A stretch of DNA of 64,000 nt from JAJDZL01 sp965220665 (GTDB lineage Bacteria; Pseudomonadota; Gammaproteobacteria; Arenicellales; JAJDZL01), in the NCBI GenBank assembly GCA_965220665.1, contig CBDCQQ010000004.1, positions 248,001-312,000 of the forward strand, read 5' to 3'. Made by a program: the position numbers and the translations under genes. The notes below the pieces were generated by a model, which saw only the letters and a list, made by a program, of their open reading frames with translations, did no database searches and was not told the DNA's origin. Of the stretch, positions 16,945-27,300 are shown in pieces. Positions within the stretch are counted from its first letter, which is position 1. Every line of letters starts with the position of its first letter.

Positions 16945-17769
16945 ATGTCTGTGATGAAAATTCTGAGCGTAGTTGTTTCAAGCGCAATATTGATTTACGT
17001 CGCTATCTGCATTTTCATGCTCTTCTTCCAAAAACATCTCATTCATATTCCCTACGAACAGTTAGTGGGTGATCCACTGAGTCAAGGAATGCAATTCGAG
17101 GAGGTTTACCTCACTACGCCCGATAACGCTCGATTGCATGCCTGGTACATCCCCAACTCGAATTCCAATTACATTTTTTGGATATTTAGCGGAAACGCTG
17201 GAAACAAATCTTACATGCTAGACGCGATCCAACTAATTTACGATCTGGGCTATTCAGTGTTCATTTACGATTACCGTGGCTATGGACCTAGCAAAGGCAG
17301 ATTGACTGAGCAGACTCAATACCAAGACGCTGAATTCTTGTGGAACTACCTGACTCAAACCAGAAACATCCCCTCAAACCAGATTGTGCTTCACGGCCGC
17401 TCGCTCGGCACTGCCATGGCAAGCTGGGTTGCCACAAAAGTCGAACCAGCTGCACTGATACTGGAATCCGGATTTACTTCGTTAACCGACATGTCCAAGC
17501 ACATCTATGGTTGGCTGCCGATTGACTTGATCCTTCGATGGAAATATGACAATCTCGAAAGAATCACTCAATACTCCGGCCCCACCTTACTCATTCACAG
17601 CTCTGATGATGAAATTGTGCCATATCACCACTCTGTTCGTCTTTTCGAAGCCGCACCTGGAACAAAGCAAATCCTAGAGCTTTCCGGTACACACCTGGAA
17701 GGGTTTATGGATAACAGAGAAACCTACACAGATGGCATTGCCCGATTCATGGCTCTCGTGAGCTCATAG
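16945..17769 (+). CDS. Membrane-anchored alpha/beta hydrolase (YfhR-like)
   Basis: A serine hydrolase with one N-terminal transmembrane helix (about residues 5-26), so the catalytic domain is probably tethered to the inner membrane. The alpha/beta-hydrolase core is complete: oxyanion region FSGNAGN, YDYRGYG, nucleophile elbow HGRSLGTAM (Ser), acid in HSSDDEIVPYH (Asp) and His in LSGTHLEGF. This pattern matches the YfhR/BEM46 group, whose substrates are mostly unknown. The frame opens at 16915, but the ATG at 16945 keeps the usual short leader before the helix and follows a purine-rich stretch (GAAGCAAAG). It is divergent from the DAHP synthase gene. The fold is sure; the substrate is not known. 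Confidence 0.8.
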   Translation: MSVMKILSVVVSSAILIYVAICIFMLFFQKHLIHIPYEQLVGDPLSQGMQFEEVYLTTPDNARLHAWYIPNSNSNYIFWIFSGNAGNKSYMLDAIQLIYDLGYSVFIYDYRGYGPSKGRLTEQTQYQDAEFLWNYLTQTRNIPSNQIVLHGRSLGTAMASWVATKVEPAALILESGFTSLTDMSKHIYGWLPIDLILRWKYDNLERITQYSGPTLLIHSSDDEIVPYHHSVRLFEAAPGTKQILELSGTHLEGFMDNRETYTDGIARFMALVSS

Positions 17770-17850
17770 CTTCAATTCTGCACGCTGTGGCTTCGAGGCC
17801 GTGACGGTACCGGTGAGGTGCAGCTACTCCCGCACTCTCCCTAGAGTTCG

Positions 17851-18666
17851 CTAAACGTGTTCGCCGCCGTTGATATGAATTTCAGATCCCGTCACGTAGC
17901 TTGAACTATTGGCACAAAGAAAATAGATGGTTTGCGCAACTTCATCGGGTGTTCCGAGACGATGCATGGGGATATTCCGTACAAGATCTGATGTGCCAGG
18001 GGACAGTATTGGCGTATCGATTTCGCCTGGTGCAATGGCATTGACTCGAATACCCTTCTGACCAAAGTCTGATGCCATTTCACGTGTCAATGCAGCTAGC
18101 GCTGCTTTCGATGTTGCGTAGGCTGTTCCCGCAAACGGGTGGACTCGACTGCCTGCGATTGAAGTGACATTAACAATTGAACCGCGTCCTTTCACCAGTT
18201 CGGCCATCAATCCCCGAGCCAAAACAATAGGCGCAAAAAAATTCACCTCAAAAACCAAACGCCAGGTCGCCATACCTGTATCAGTCGGACCAAGCCGTTC
18301 ACCCTCCTCACCCTTGGGAGATATGCCTGCGTTGTTCACCAGTGCATGCAATGCACCGCCGGCCAATCGCTTCTTTAACTCGGCCAATCCGATTGAACGA
18401 TGATCCGGGTCACCGAGATCAATCTGAATGTGGTCTTCAGGACCTTCCTGCCAAGGGCACGCGCTAGAAAAGGCGCGTCTAGAACAGGTGAAGACGCGCC
18501 AACCATGCTCCTGAAACAATTTTGCAGTGGCGTGACCAATTCCCTGACTTGCACCAGTCAGCACCAGCGTTTTTTGTTCACCTGAGTCGCCGTCTATACT
18601 GGGTTTTGGCACCGGTTTGCCAGAAACCGGGCATGTATCTGGGGCAGTTTTTTCCGGGTCAGCCAT
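17851..18666 (-). CDS. Short-chain dehydrogenase/reductase
   Basis: A 271-residue SDR with the classical plan: cofactor motif TGASQGIG (37-44), NNAG (111-114), and the catalytic set Ser169, Tyr183 and Lys187 in YATSK. The NAPGEI-type strand after the active site and the SSSYVTGSEIHINGGEHV C-terminus are typical. The N-terminal 30 residues form an extra polar tail (DTCPVSGKPVPKPSIDG) before the first strand. The segment Thr60-Cys61-Ser62-Arg63 after strand 2 suggests preference for NADP(H). It lies 21 bases downstream of the EF-G-like gene on the same strand and may be co-transcribed. The substrate cannot be predicted. Confidence 0.85.
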   Translation of the reverse strand: MADPEKTAPDTCPVSGKPVPKPSIDGDSGEQKTLVLTGASQGIGHATAKLFQEHGWRVFTCSRRAFSSACPWQEGPEDHIQIDLGDPDHRSIGLAELKKRLAGGALHALVNNAGISPKGEEGERLGPTDTGMATWRLVFEVNFFAPIVLARGLMAELVKGRGSIVNVTSIAGSRVHPFAGTAYATSKAALAALTREMASDFGQKGIRVNAIAPGEIDTPILSPGTSDLVRNIPMHRLGTPDEVAQTIYFLCANSSSYVTGSEIHINGGEHV

Positions 18667-18687
18667 GGTTCTATCCGACTCTCCAAC

Positions 18688-20727
18688 CTAGTCGTCTTCT
18701 GGGTGTTGAAATTCAGCGCTAAGCTTTTTCTGCACGTCCATCGGTGCAGGTTCGTAAGATCCAAACTCCATCACAAATGTTCCTTCTCCACCCGAAATTG
18801 CATTGAGTCTGGCCTGAAAATCAGACATTTCCGCCAGTGGTGCCGCTCCTGTAATTCTGACTGTACCGGAAGAAAGCGAGTCGGTATCGCTTATTCGACC
18901 ACGTCTAGATGAAAGTTCACCAGCGATATCACCCATATTGCCACTCGGTACCGTTACAGTTACGTCAGCAATAGGTTCAAGCACGATGGGCCCAGCTTTG
19001 GATACTGCATCAATAAAAGCCTTTTTGCCTGCGGTAATGAATGCAATTTCCTTTGAATCAACCGAGTGGTGTTTGCCATCATAAACCGTTACCCGAATAT
19101 CCTGCAATGGAAATCCAGCAAACGCCCCGCCAGTCAGTACCTGCCTGATCCCCTTCTCCACAGCGGGAATAAACTGAGAAGGAATAACTCCACCGACAAC
19201 ATTGTCAACAAACTCAAATCCATCACCTCGCGGCAAAGGCTCTACACGCAGATACACCTCACCAAACTGACCCGCTCCGCCAGTCTGCTTCTTGTGCCGA
19301 CAGTGACCTTCAGCTAGCTTCGTCACCGTTTCTTTATAGTCGACCGTAGGTATGGAAGTTGTTACCTCAACGCTGTAAACTTCATTCATTCGCTCAAGTG
19401 CCACACGTAAATGCAGGTCTCCCATCCCTCGCATAATTGTTTCATTTGCAGCTGGATTTCTGGATAACGCAATACAAGGATCTTCGACTGCAATCTTCTG
19501 TAACGCCTCCGCTACTTTCTGTTCATCACCTCGATTGGCTGAACCGATCGCCAATCCAACCATCGGGAAAGGTGTGCGCAGAGTCTGCATGGTAATTGCA
19601 TTGTCAGAACTCTCTGTCAACAGTACACTATCCTGATTGATTTCATCGATCTTTGCGATGCCCCGAATGTCTCCCGCAATAGCTTCAGATACATCAGTGT
19701 GCTGCTTGCCCATCATTTGATATAGGTTGCTGAACTTGACTGGCTTTCGGGCATCATCGATGTACACCGGCGTATCCTTGTTCAACTGTCCCTGGTAAAC
19801 GCGAAATACACCAAGCTTGCCGATGAATGGGTCAAATGCAATCTTGAATACATGCCCCACCAAGGGTTTGTCAGGGTCAGCAGAAATACTCAATTGTTGT
19901 TTCTCACCATCGTTGTCCTGAAAGAAATCTGGTAATTGCCTTTCTGCAGGATTGGCAAAATGTTCTGTGACTTGCGCTAGGAATTCAGAAACGCCGATAT
20001 CCTTGTCGGCAGATGAGAAATAGACTGGAATCAAATGTCCTTCCAGCATCGCCTGTTTGAAAACTGATGCGATTCTCTCTTCGGGCAGTTCACCAGTTTC
20101 CAGATACTCTTCCATCAATTCGTCATCAACTTCAACAATCTGATCTGCTATCGAAATATGTGCGTCTTCGACTGAACCCAGATCACTCTCACCTTCTTTA
20201 CCGGTCAAGCAGTTTACAACCGCCGTACCACCGTTAGCAGGCAAGTTGACCGCAAGGCATTCAGAACCAAATTCATCCTGAATTGCACTGTACACCTCAC
20301 CCAATTCAACATCAACCGCATCAATTTTGTTGACCACAATGGAAACACAGATGCCCGATTCTCTGGCCCATTCCATGAAGCGTCTTGTCATGGTTTCCAC
20401 GCCGTTTTGTGCGTTAATCACTATGACTGCCGTTTCACACGCATGTATTGCACTCACAGCTGTACCGACAAAGTCTGAATAACCTGGCGTGTCAATTATG
20501 TTTAAGTGAGTGGAATTGTGATCAAAGGAAAGGATCGACGAAGTCAATGAACGCTGATGCTGCTTCTCTAGCACGTCCTGGTCGCTGACGGTGTTCTTGC
20601 GGGAAATCTCGCCCTTGCTGGGAATGGTCCCTGATGCGAATAAAAGTGCTTCGCTCAGCGTGGTTTTCCCGGCGCCGGCTTGGCCGAGCAATGCAACATT
20701 TCGAATGTCACTGGTGGAATAGGCCAT
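18688..20727 (-). CDS. Elongation factor G-like GTPase (EF-G paralogue)
   Basis: A 679-residue translational GTPase. The G domain shows G1 GQAGAGKT (15-22), G3 DTPGYSDF (79-86) and G4 NKID (133-136). The later domains include the EF-G domain IV signature HKKQTGGAGQFGEVYLRVEP and domain V (VLEPIADVTVTVPSGNMGDI). The G1 loop differs from canonical FusA (AHIDAGKT), the protein is shorter than FusA by about 20 residues, and it is not in the str operon (no rpsL, rpsG or tuf nearby). These points place it in the EF-G-like class (often annotated EF-G2 or elongation factor G-like). Whether it promotes translocation, recycling or a stress function is not known. It is followed 21 bases later by the SDR gene. 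Confidence 0.85.
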   Translation of the reverse strand: MAYSTSDIRNVALLGQAGAGKTTLSEALLFASGTIPSKGEISRKNTVSDQDVLEKQHQRSLTSSILSFDHNSTHLNIIDTPGYSDFVGTAVSAIHACETAVIVINAQNGVETMTRRFMEWARESGICVSIVVNKIDAVDVELGEVYSAIQDEFGSECLAVNLPANGGTAVVNCLTGKEGESDLGSVEDAHISIADQIVEVDDELMEEYLETGELPEERIASVFKQAMLEGHLIPVYFSSADKDIGVSEFLAQVTEHFANPAERQLPDFFQDNDGEKQQLSISADPDKPLVGHVFKIAFDPFIGKLGVFRVYQGQLNKDTPVYIDDARKPVKFSNLYQMMGKQHTDVSEAIAGDIRGIAKIDEINQDSVLLTESSDNAITMQTLRTPFPMVGLAIGSANRGDEQKVAEALQKIAVEDPCIALSRNPAANETIMRGMGDLHLRVALERMNEVYSVEVTTSIPTVDYKETVTKLAEGHCRHKKQTGGAGQFGEVYLRVEPLPRGDGFEFVDNVVGGVIPSQFIPAVEKGIRQVLTGGAFAGFPLQDIRVTVYDGKHHSVDSKEIAFITAGKKAFIDAVSKAGPIVLEPIADVTVTVPSGNMGDIAGELSSRRGRISDTDSLSSGTVRITGAAPLAEMSDFQARLNAISGGEGTFVMEFGSYEPAPMDVQKKLSAEFQHPEDD

Positions 20728-20767
20728 TAATTGTTCTCCAAATTCTGCCTGTTGTTATTCTTGGTTC

Positions 20768-22276
20768 TCATTCGAACGAAGTGATTATAGGGTAAGGTGC
20801 ATCGAGTTCAACTTCGTCGGTATTTTCATCCGGATTACTCCGGTCAATCACTATAAATTCCTGCTCCTGCTCAATTGCCATCAGAAAGTGATGCCAGACA
20901 CCGCGATGGTAATTGACACCCTGCTTTCCATTAGATATGAATAACTCCATTTTTGTCGGATTGAATTCGCCCTCACCATCAGCTACCAATACCAAGAATC
21001 TGCCATTGCCTTTCGGAATAAACAACTGACTGCTACAAGGATGACGTTCCATACAGGTAACTTGAAAAGGCAGTGATATTGGTCTTGCCTTAAAAACACT
21101 CAGTGTAGGTTCCCCGTCATCTGTCAGATCAAGTTCTGCCAGAGACTCAAATCGGTCTGCATGACCCATATTGATTCGACGCGATGGACGCCCCTCAAGT
21201 TCAATCACATCACCGTAGGGTTTGAAGGATTCTGCATTCAAAGGCCGTGGTTTCAATTGAGTTGTATTGTCAATTGTCGCCGTACCGAGTACGCGTAATC
21301 TACCGACGCCACCGTCCGGATGCATTTCAATCATCACATGACTTATCAATCCTATAGTATTGTTACTGCAGTTGTATTCATGATTTTGATCTGCTTTCAT
21401 CGGAGTATGATCTATCAAGGTCTGCCAATTAAAATTCGAATCGGTCAACATACTCACTGTTGCACCTGGCGCATAGGTCGCCCGAACAGCACACGTTGCC
21501 GGATAGTTACCCTTAAAGTGCAGTGTATCAAGTTCCAAACTCTGCACATGACCAGGTCGACCAAGTTGAATCACTGCCCAGTCGTGCCCTGGTCCTCTTC
21601 GTCTGGCTGTTTCCCAGCCATCTCCCATATTTACCGCTCGCCCGGGGTTCAACAGATTTTCCATTCTGCCAAAGTGCATATCACTGCATGCCAGGGCGAC
21701 ACCACCATTAATCGTCGCCGCAAGATCAATTACCTGATCCTCACGAACATCAGCCCAGTTCTTGTGTACGTTTCCGTAAACTCGTAAGCGAGCGACGCCG
21801 CCGTCTGGGTAAATATTCAATCGAACGTGACTCCAGATGCCATTGGAGGTTATTTTGAACAGATTCGTCGAGTCTCCTGTCAAACTTGAAACAGGTAAAA
21901 CTTCTGTCCACTCAGTTGTTTCATCGGGGTCTGAATCACTATCACAGGCTTCAACCATTGCCTCTTCCGGAAAATTGCCTGTAAAGTGAGTGGTTTCGAT
22001 ATTAATCGCATGTATCACACCTCGGCAAATGCGAACAACACAACTGTCGTGGCCAGGAATTCTTCGACGGCGCGATTCCCAGCCATCCATCCACTTTCCA
22101 CGCTCGGTAAACTTACCCTCAATGAATACCGGATCTTCCAGATTTATTAAATTTTCTTTTTCTGCGAAAAAGTCATCAGTTGCCGATAGCACTTCGGCAC
22201 CCAAACTTCGCTCAGCCAAATTGACCATTCCTGTCAGATTTATATTTGCATTCATAGTTCGCTTAATGAAGTCCAT
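20768..22276 (-). CDS. Allantoicase fused to ureidoglycolate lyase
   Basis: Two consecutive enzymes of allantoin catabolism in one 502-residue chain. Residues about 20-170 and 190-335 are the two repeats of allantoicase, each with a WE(S/T)xRRRxPGHD block (66-77 and 221-232), an HF(T/K)GN(F/Y)P segment and YPDGG/HPDGG near its end. From about 342 a ureidoglycolate lyase (AllA) domain begins with LKPRPLNAESFKPYGDVIEL and ends with GVWHHFLMAIEQ. Allantoicase makes ureidoglycolate plus urea, and AllA splits ureidoglycolate to glyoxylate plus urea. The ATG at 22276 overlaps the end of puuE by 14 bases; an in-frame ATG at 22255 is the alternative. Both genes form one operon. The fusion is seen directly in an unbroken frame. 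Confidence 0.9.
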   Translation of the reverse strand: MDFIKRTMNANINLTGMVNLAERSLGAEVLSATDDFFAEKENLINLEDPVFIEGKFTERGKWMDGWESRRRRIPGHDSCVVRICRGVIHAINIETTHFTGNFPEEAMVEACDSDSDPDETTEWTEVLPVSSLTGDSTNLFKITSNGIWSHVRLNIYPDGGVARLRVYGNVHKNWADVREDQVIDLAATINGGVALACSDMHFGRMENLLNPGRAVNMGDGWETARRRGPGHDWAVIQLGRPGHVQSLELDTLHFKGNYPATCAVRATYAPGATVSMLTDSNFNWQTLIDHTPMKADQNHEYNCSNNTIGLISHVMIEMHPDGGVGRLRVLGTATIDNTTQLKPRPLNAESFKPYGDVIELEGRPSRRINMGHADRFESLAELDLTDDGEPTLSVFKARPISLPFQVTCMERHPCSSQLFIPKGNGRFLVLVADGEGEFNPTKMELFISNGKQGVNYHRGVWHHFLMAIEQEQEFIVIDRSNPDENTDEVELDAPYPIITSFE

Positions 22277-23180
22277 TCTCTTGAAAATGTCTGTGCCAGT
22301 GATTGGCTATGTCGATACGCCGGCAAAGCCAAACATCTTCTTTACCAGAAACATACTCAAGGAATCGGACGATGCTTGCAGCCCTTCCTGGACGGCCCAC
22401 CAACCTGCAGTGCAACCCGACTGACATCATTTTTGGTGATTGTTTGCCTTCCGAATACAGCAAATCGAAGGCATCCTTCAAGTATGTAAAAAACTGGTCA
22501 CCGCAATTGAATCCCTGCGGCGTCGCGAAACGCATGTCGTTAGCGTCCAATGTGTAGGGCACGACCAGATGGGGCCGACCATGACTAGAGTCCCAAAATG
22601 GTAGATCATCGCTGTAGTCATCTGCATCATACAAAAATCCGCCTTCTTCAACAACCAGTCGTCGGGTATTCGGGCTGGTACGGCCTGTATACCATCCATG
22701 CGGACGCTGTCCAGTCACTGATTCGATGGCTTTGATGGCCAAGCCAATGTGCTCCCGCTCAATTTCTTCCGGCACATATTGATAATCAATCCAGCGATAT
22801 CCGTGACTGCAAATCTCATGGCCAAGCCCGGCCATTTCTTCGATCACTGCCGGATTTCGCTCAACCGCCATACCGACTGCAAATATTGTCAGTGGAACTT
22901 GATATTCATTGAAAATTCGAAGCAGTCGCCATACCCCTGCCCTTGAGCCGTACTCGTAAATTGACTCCATGCTCATGTGTCGTACACCGGCTCTGGCGTC
23001 AGCCCCAACAATCTCAGATAAAAATGCTTCCGATGCTGGGTCTCCATGCAGAATACAGTTTTCCCCACCTTCCTCATAGTTCAAAACAAACTGTACCGCG
23101 ATTCGTGCATTATTTGGCCAATTCGGATTCGGTGGATTCGCTCCATATCCGATCAGGTTTCTTGGGTAGGTATTTTCCAT
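22263..23180 (-). CDS. puuE: Allantoinase PuuE (polysaccharide deacetylase fold)
   Basis: A metal-independent allantoinase of the polysaccharide-deacetylase superfamily, opening the allantoin ring to allantoate. The 305-residue sequence starts YPRNLIGYGANPPNPNWPNN, then VQFVLNYEEGGENCILHGD, RHMSMESIYEYGSRAGVWR, HEICSHGYRWIDYQ and WYTGRTSPNTRRLVVEEGGF, all PuuE hallmarks. It leads a two-gene operon with the allantoicase-AllA fusion, which overlaps its 3' end by 14 bases. Together they take allantoin to glyoxylate and urea. Uricase, HIU hydrolase and OHCU decarboxylase are not in the window, so the upstream urate steps must lie elsewhere if present. Confidence 0.93.
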   Translation of the reverse strand: MENTYPRNLIGYGANPPNPNWPNNARIAVQFVLNYEEGGENCILHGDPASEAFLSEIVGADARAGVRHMSMESIYEYGSRAGVWRLLRIFNEYQVPLTIFAVGMAVERNPAVIEEMAGLGHEICSHGYRWIDYQYVPEEIEREHIGLAIKAIESVTGQRPHGWYTGRTSPNTRRLVVEEGGFLYDADDYSDDLPFWDSSHGRPHLVVPYTLDANDMRFATPQGFNCGDQFFTYLKDAFDLLYSEGKQSPKMMSVGLHCRLVGRPGRAASIVRFLEYVSGKEDVWLCRRIDIANHWHRHFQENGLH

Positions 23181-23578
23181 TAAAGAATAATGACTGAATC
23201 TGGTTTAAATCCTGTGCTTTGAAACATATCAGTATAAGAGTTACTACAACCAGAGAATTGGTGTCTTTCCGACAAGTTCAACGTCAATAGATGTCTCATC
23301 AAGTTAGGACTTTACAGTCGTTTTGTTATCTGCCGCACCACATCCTCAGGAACTTACCTGATTAACCCATCCGTTATGGTTCAGCTGTATTAAGCTGGTG
23401 TTGGACAATGGCGCCAACTCGACTAGGGAGCAAATCAGATGAAGCTGTTTCAACAATTGGTCAAATTGATCTCTCAGGCATAACGGTGTTCAATATAATT
23501 CCATTTTTCACACGTTCTGTGCTGATTAAATCCGAACACTCAAGTTAACCATTTCATTTGCGCGGAGAGAAGGTTGTT
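23181..23578. other. Intergenic region between divergent puuE and cytochrome c genes
   Basis: Nearly 400 bases without a coding frame of substance. TATAAT at 23494-23499 is a candidate -10 for the cytochrome genes (TTGATC upstream at 23467-23472 is 21 bases away, too far for a standard pair). The leader would then be about 75 bases and contains GGAGAGAAGG, a good ribosome site for the first cytochrome. I see no obvious operator for puuE control. Confidence 0.4.
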
Positions 23579-23902
23579 ATGAAATCCTGCAAGCGGATAT
23601 TGCTTGGAATAGCCTGTCTGAGTGTAGCACTGAGTTTTGCTGCTCATGCTGACCCAGAAGCAGGTCGAGACAAATCTTTCACTTGCACAGGCTGCCATAG
23701 TTCGCCTGGTTATCGAAATGCATATCCTGGCTATACGGTGCCTAAGCTTGGGGCTCAAAAAGCCGACTATCTTGAGGCTGCGCTGAAAGCCTATCGAGAT
23801 GGAGACCGTCAGCACAGTACGATGCATGCCCAAATCGCGCAAATGAGTGATCAGGACATTTCGGACATCGCCGAATATTTCTCACAATTGGTTAAACAGT
23901 AA
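23579..23902 (+). CDS. Periplasmic monohaem cytochrome c (first of a tandem pair)
   Basis: A 107-residue exported class I cytochrome c. A signal peptide (MKSCKRILLGIACLSVALSF) ends after AAHA. The haem site is CTGCH (Cys36, Cys39, His40), and the likely axial methionine is Met82 in HSTMHAQ. The C-terminal helix MSDQDISDIAEYFSQL is typical of the c4/c5/c553 group. The frame opens seven codons earlier, but the ATG at 23579 is preceded by GGAGAGAAGG and begins the signal peptide. A second, related cytochrome starts five bases after its stop. The pair together resembles the two halves of dihaem cytochrome c4 carried as separate proteins. The redox partner is unknown. Confidence 0.85.
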   Translation: MKSCKRILLGIACLSVALSFAAHADPEAGRDKSFTCTGCHSSPGYRNAYPGYTVPKLGAQKADYLEAALKAYRDGDRQHSTMHAQIAQMSDQDISDIAEYFSQLVKQ

Positions 23903-23907
23903 GTGCA

Positions 23908-24246
23908 ATGAAAAAGAGAATTTTCAAATTTCAGCTACTAATTGCGATACTCGCAATTATTTCGTCCGCTCCATCGTTTGCGGGTGATGCCGCAGCAGGT
24001 AAAGAAAAAGCTGCACTATGCCTGACATGTCACGGCGAAGGCAATAAAGTTGTCGGTGTGGGTACCCCCATCATATCCGGGCAATATAGGGACTACTTGA
24101 TTCATGCAATGAAGAGCTATCGGTCAGGTGCCCGCAACAATGTCATTATGGCCGGCTTCAGTACTAATTTAACCGATAAGGATATTGAAGACATCGCGGC
24201 GTTTTACTCTGAAATGGACTCTCAACTCTTTACGCCTACAGAGTAG
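23908..24246 (+). CDS. Periplasmic monohaem cytochrome c (second of a tandem pair)
   Basis: A 112-residue exported class I cytochrome c with a hydrophobic signal (LLIAILAIISSAPSFA) and haem motif CLTCH (Cys38, Cys41, His42). The probable axial ligand is Met80 in NNVIMAGF. The last helix, LTDKDIEDIAAFYSEM, parallels that of the preceding cytochrome, which points to duplication. It is almost certainly translated from the same mRNA as the first cytochrome, five bases away. Convergent lhr ends 117 bases downstream, and I see no hairpin terminator between them. A role in electron transfer to a terminal oxidase or as acceptor of a dehydrogenase is possible but not shown here. Confidence 0.85.
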   Translation: MKKRIFKFQLLIAILAIISSAPSFAGDAAAGKEKAALCLTCHGEGNKVVGVGTPIISGQYRDYLIHAMKSYRSGARNNVIMAGFSTNLTDKDIEDIAAFYSEMDSQLFTPTE

Positions 24247-24362
24247 CTGACTTTCTCTTTGCTTGGTCTAATTCAGGCAAAGCCATTCCCCAGTTTCAAA
24301 ATCGCTGGTCTCGGTGTCTTGTCATTCAGGATTAGCCCACAAAGGACAAAGCCAAAAGAAAT

Positions 24363-27300
24363 TCAGCGAACCAGAGTTGGCCGTCGAAATTGTCGAACGT
24401 TGCTGCTAGCTTCCACCAGCTCGCCATCACGGTAAATTAGATAGTTGTTCGGTTCAACAACGACAGTTGATTCAGGAGAAATTATGCTGCTCAGATTAAA
24501 TGGATCAGCAGGATGAATTTTCAATGACTTTGAGCTGGACGTGTCATTTCGCAGCATTTTTATCGCATTCGGCAATGCAAACTGTTCACCGCCTACTCCC
24601 TCAACAAATCGTCCACCACGAACTTCACCCCGGTCCTCTAAACGAGAGTAAAAACGACGAAGCTCTTTCCATTTTGGCAGAAATTTGCCTTCCCTAGCGA
24701 TCAGTTCATAAAAGATGATGCCGTAGCGCTTGAGCAATGCCCTTCCAGCTACCTCAACTAAATCTTCTTCGGACATTTCAACAGCTGGAGAACGCTTGGG
24801 GTGTACCAGCAAAGACCATCGCCCAGAACTTTGTACTGCATGATTTCCGAGTCGTCCCAATCTGGATTTTTTATGGCGGTCGCGTTCAGTCATCAGTAAA
24901 GCTCGAATCCCTCCGTAGTGATCGCAGGTTACCATCCCAAGTGAGAAAAGCTCAACCAGACATTGCTCCACATGTGTCGGAAGCATTGAAAGTTCATCCT
25001 GAATTTCTTCAAAGAACAAAGGGCCAAAATCGGAAAATGCTTCAAGCACTGAGCGTGTCTTACCGGATAGATTGGGTTCAACTGTTTTCCGTCGTTCAGT
25101 CAGGCTTTTCCAGGCGCGCAATTGATTCCTTCTGAGAAACGTTAATGGAATCGCTTTGATTGATGTGCGCTGGCGATAAACCCGGTTTAACTGCTGCTTG
25201 CTTGCAAGTCCATCCGGGACCGACAATCTGCACCACACAAATCGCCCAGTGACACTCAATTGATCAAGCAGATCAGGCGCATATTCAAACACGCGAGCCG
25301 GTAGCAAATCAGATTCCCATACACCTGCCGGAGCCTCATATCCTTGCAGAGAGTCCAGAATTTGACTCAACGATTCTGGACCTTCACCCACGGTATTTGC
25401 GCTCAGTCGCATCCATCGCATCAAATATCTGGAGTATTGTCGGGTGTCGACTGGTTTTATCTGGTTTCTTAGTTTTGAAATTGCAGATTTGTGTAACCGC
25501 GCAAGGTAGTTTCGTTCACACCACTCGACCGCGTTGACAAACTCCCTGAATTGACCACGCATCACGCTCCCTTCATTTTCCAAAGCCTGAAGCGCAGTTT
25601 CAATCTCCTTGGGCGGCAATTCTATTGACGAAGATATCAGACCGACAGAACGCGGTCCAATGATAGAAAGCCTGCTTCGGAGCAGTGAGAGTAGAGCACT
25701 TTGTGGGTCACTCACAGGTGTCTGAGCAATAGTTGCGGACTTGATTCTTGGACTGTAGTCCGCATCAGGATGCAGTAGCAGCAATTCGTCAAGCCGTTCT
25801 GCTGCTACCCACAAAACCACATTACTGGACAAGGTAACTTGTGTCGCTCTCTTTTCTGATCGGAGTTGCTCAAAAAAACGATACCACTCTGATTCGCCAG
25901 GGTCCGTATCAAACAGATCGGAATATTCACTGTTGATTAGAAACGAATCTCCAAAACAGAAGTAACCAGTGGTTACCATGGCATCATGAAGTTCTTCAGA
26001 ATCTCTGGGATTTGGCCACACTGCTTCCGCAACTTGACGCAGCACTTCACTGTCGAATCTGCCAAACTGAGAAATATCCGTCAATCCGGTCAGACGTCTT
26101 GTCTGGACTGCCAGTGTCCGGCGTTCTTCAGCCGGTGCATCGTCCAGAAATGCATAAGGTTTGGCAGTAAGTACTTCATGCGTCAGTGGAGAGGGCTCAG
26201 AAAGGTCTCGACACTCAATTGAAACTTCATTCTTTTCAATTAGTTCAAGAAGCTGTTTAAAGCCATTTGCATCCATCAGTTCTTCCAGACAGTCGCGCAG
26301 TGTCTGCAAAACGAGAGGATGTGAGGGAATTTCAATGGGTCCTGTAATGTTCTCCTGACAGGCAACCTGATCTGGAAACACCAACGACAGCAAATCTTCT
26401 GAATCGTTTCGCTGAAAAGGAGGTGGTACTTTCTTTCCTCTGTTGAATCGCAATACTGCGAGTGCGGTATTTGCTGCCCATCGCCATCTTGTTGGAAACA
26501 TTGGTGCGCCAAGAACCGCCTGGGACAGAATTTCCCTTGAAGAGGCACTCTTGACATATTTTTGAACCTCTTCAAGTGCAAAACTGTGAGTCGGTCCCAA
26601 TGACAAAATAAAGCAGTCTTCCAGTGCCGCCGCCTGCAGCTCAAAATTAAATCTTACACAGAATCGCTTTCGGAATGCAAGCCCCCAAGCTTTATTGAGC
26701 CGCGACCCATAAACGCTGTGAATGACAAGATGTGAGTCTCCAGCTTCATCAAAAAACCGTTCAAATACGATCGATTTTCGGGTTGGTAAGTGTCCCAGCG
26801 ACTTTCGGGCAGCTTCAAGATAAGTCAATACCTGCCGTGCTACCGATTCATCAACAGAAAATGCAGATTGAAACTGCTTGACAGCAACATCAAACTCGCT
26901 TTCTTCAAGGAAATTCTGGGCGGTTTCTCTCAAATCAGAAACAGCTTGACTCAAAGCATCGCTACGTCCTCTGCCTTCACCAAGCCAAAATGGAATGTTC
27001 GGAGGCAAGCCCTTTGCATCTTCTACGCGAACAAAGCCTTTTGCAACTTGCCGTATTCGATAGGATGTGTTTCCCAGCTGAAAAATATCGCCTACCAGGC
27101 TTTCAAACGCAAAGTCTTCATTCACAGTACCAATACGAATGTCATCCGGTTCCAGAATCACGTCGTAGTCGAAAAGATCAGGGATGACTCCGGCATTGGT
27201 TGCTGCAACTATTCGGGCGCCTCGCCGGGCTCGAATGATTCGATTGACTGCATCAAGGTGAATATAAGCACTGCGACGACCTCGTCGAAACGTGAACCCT

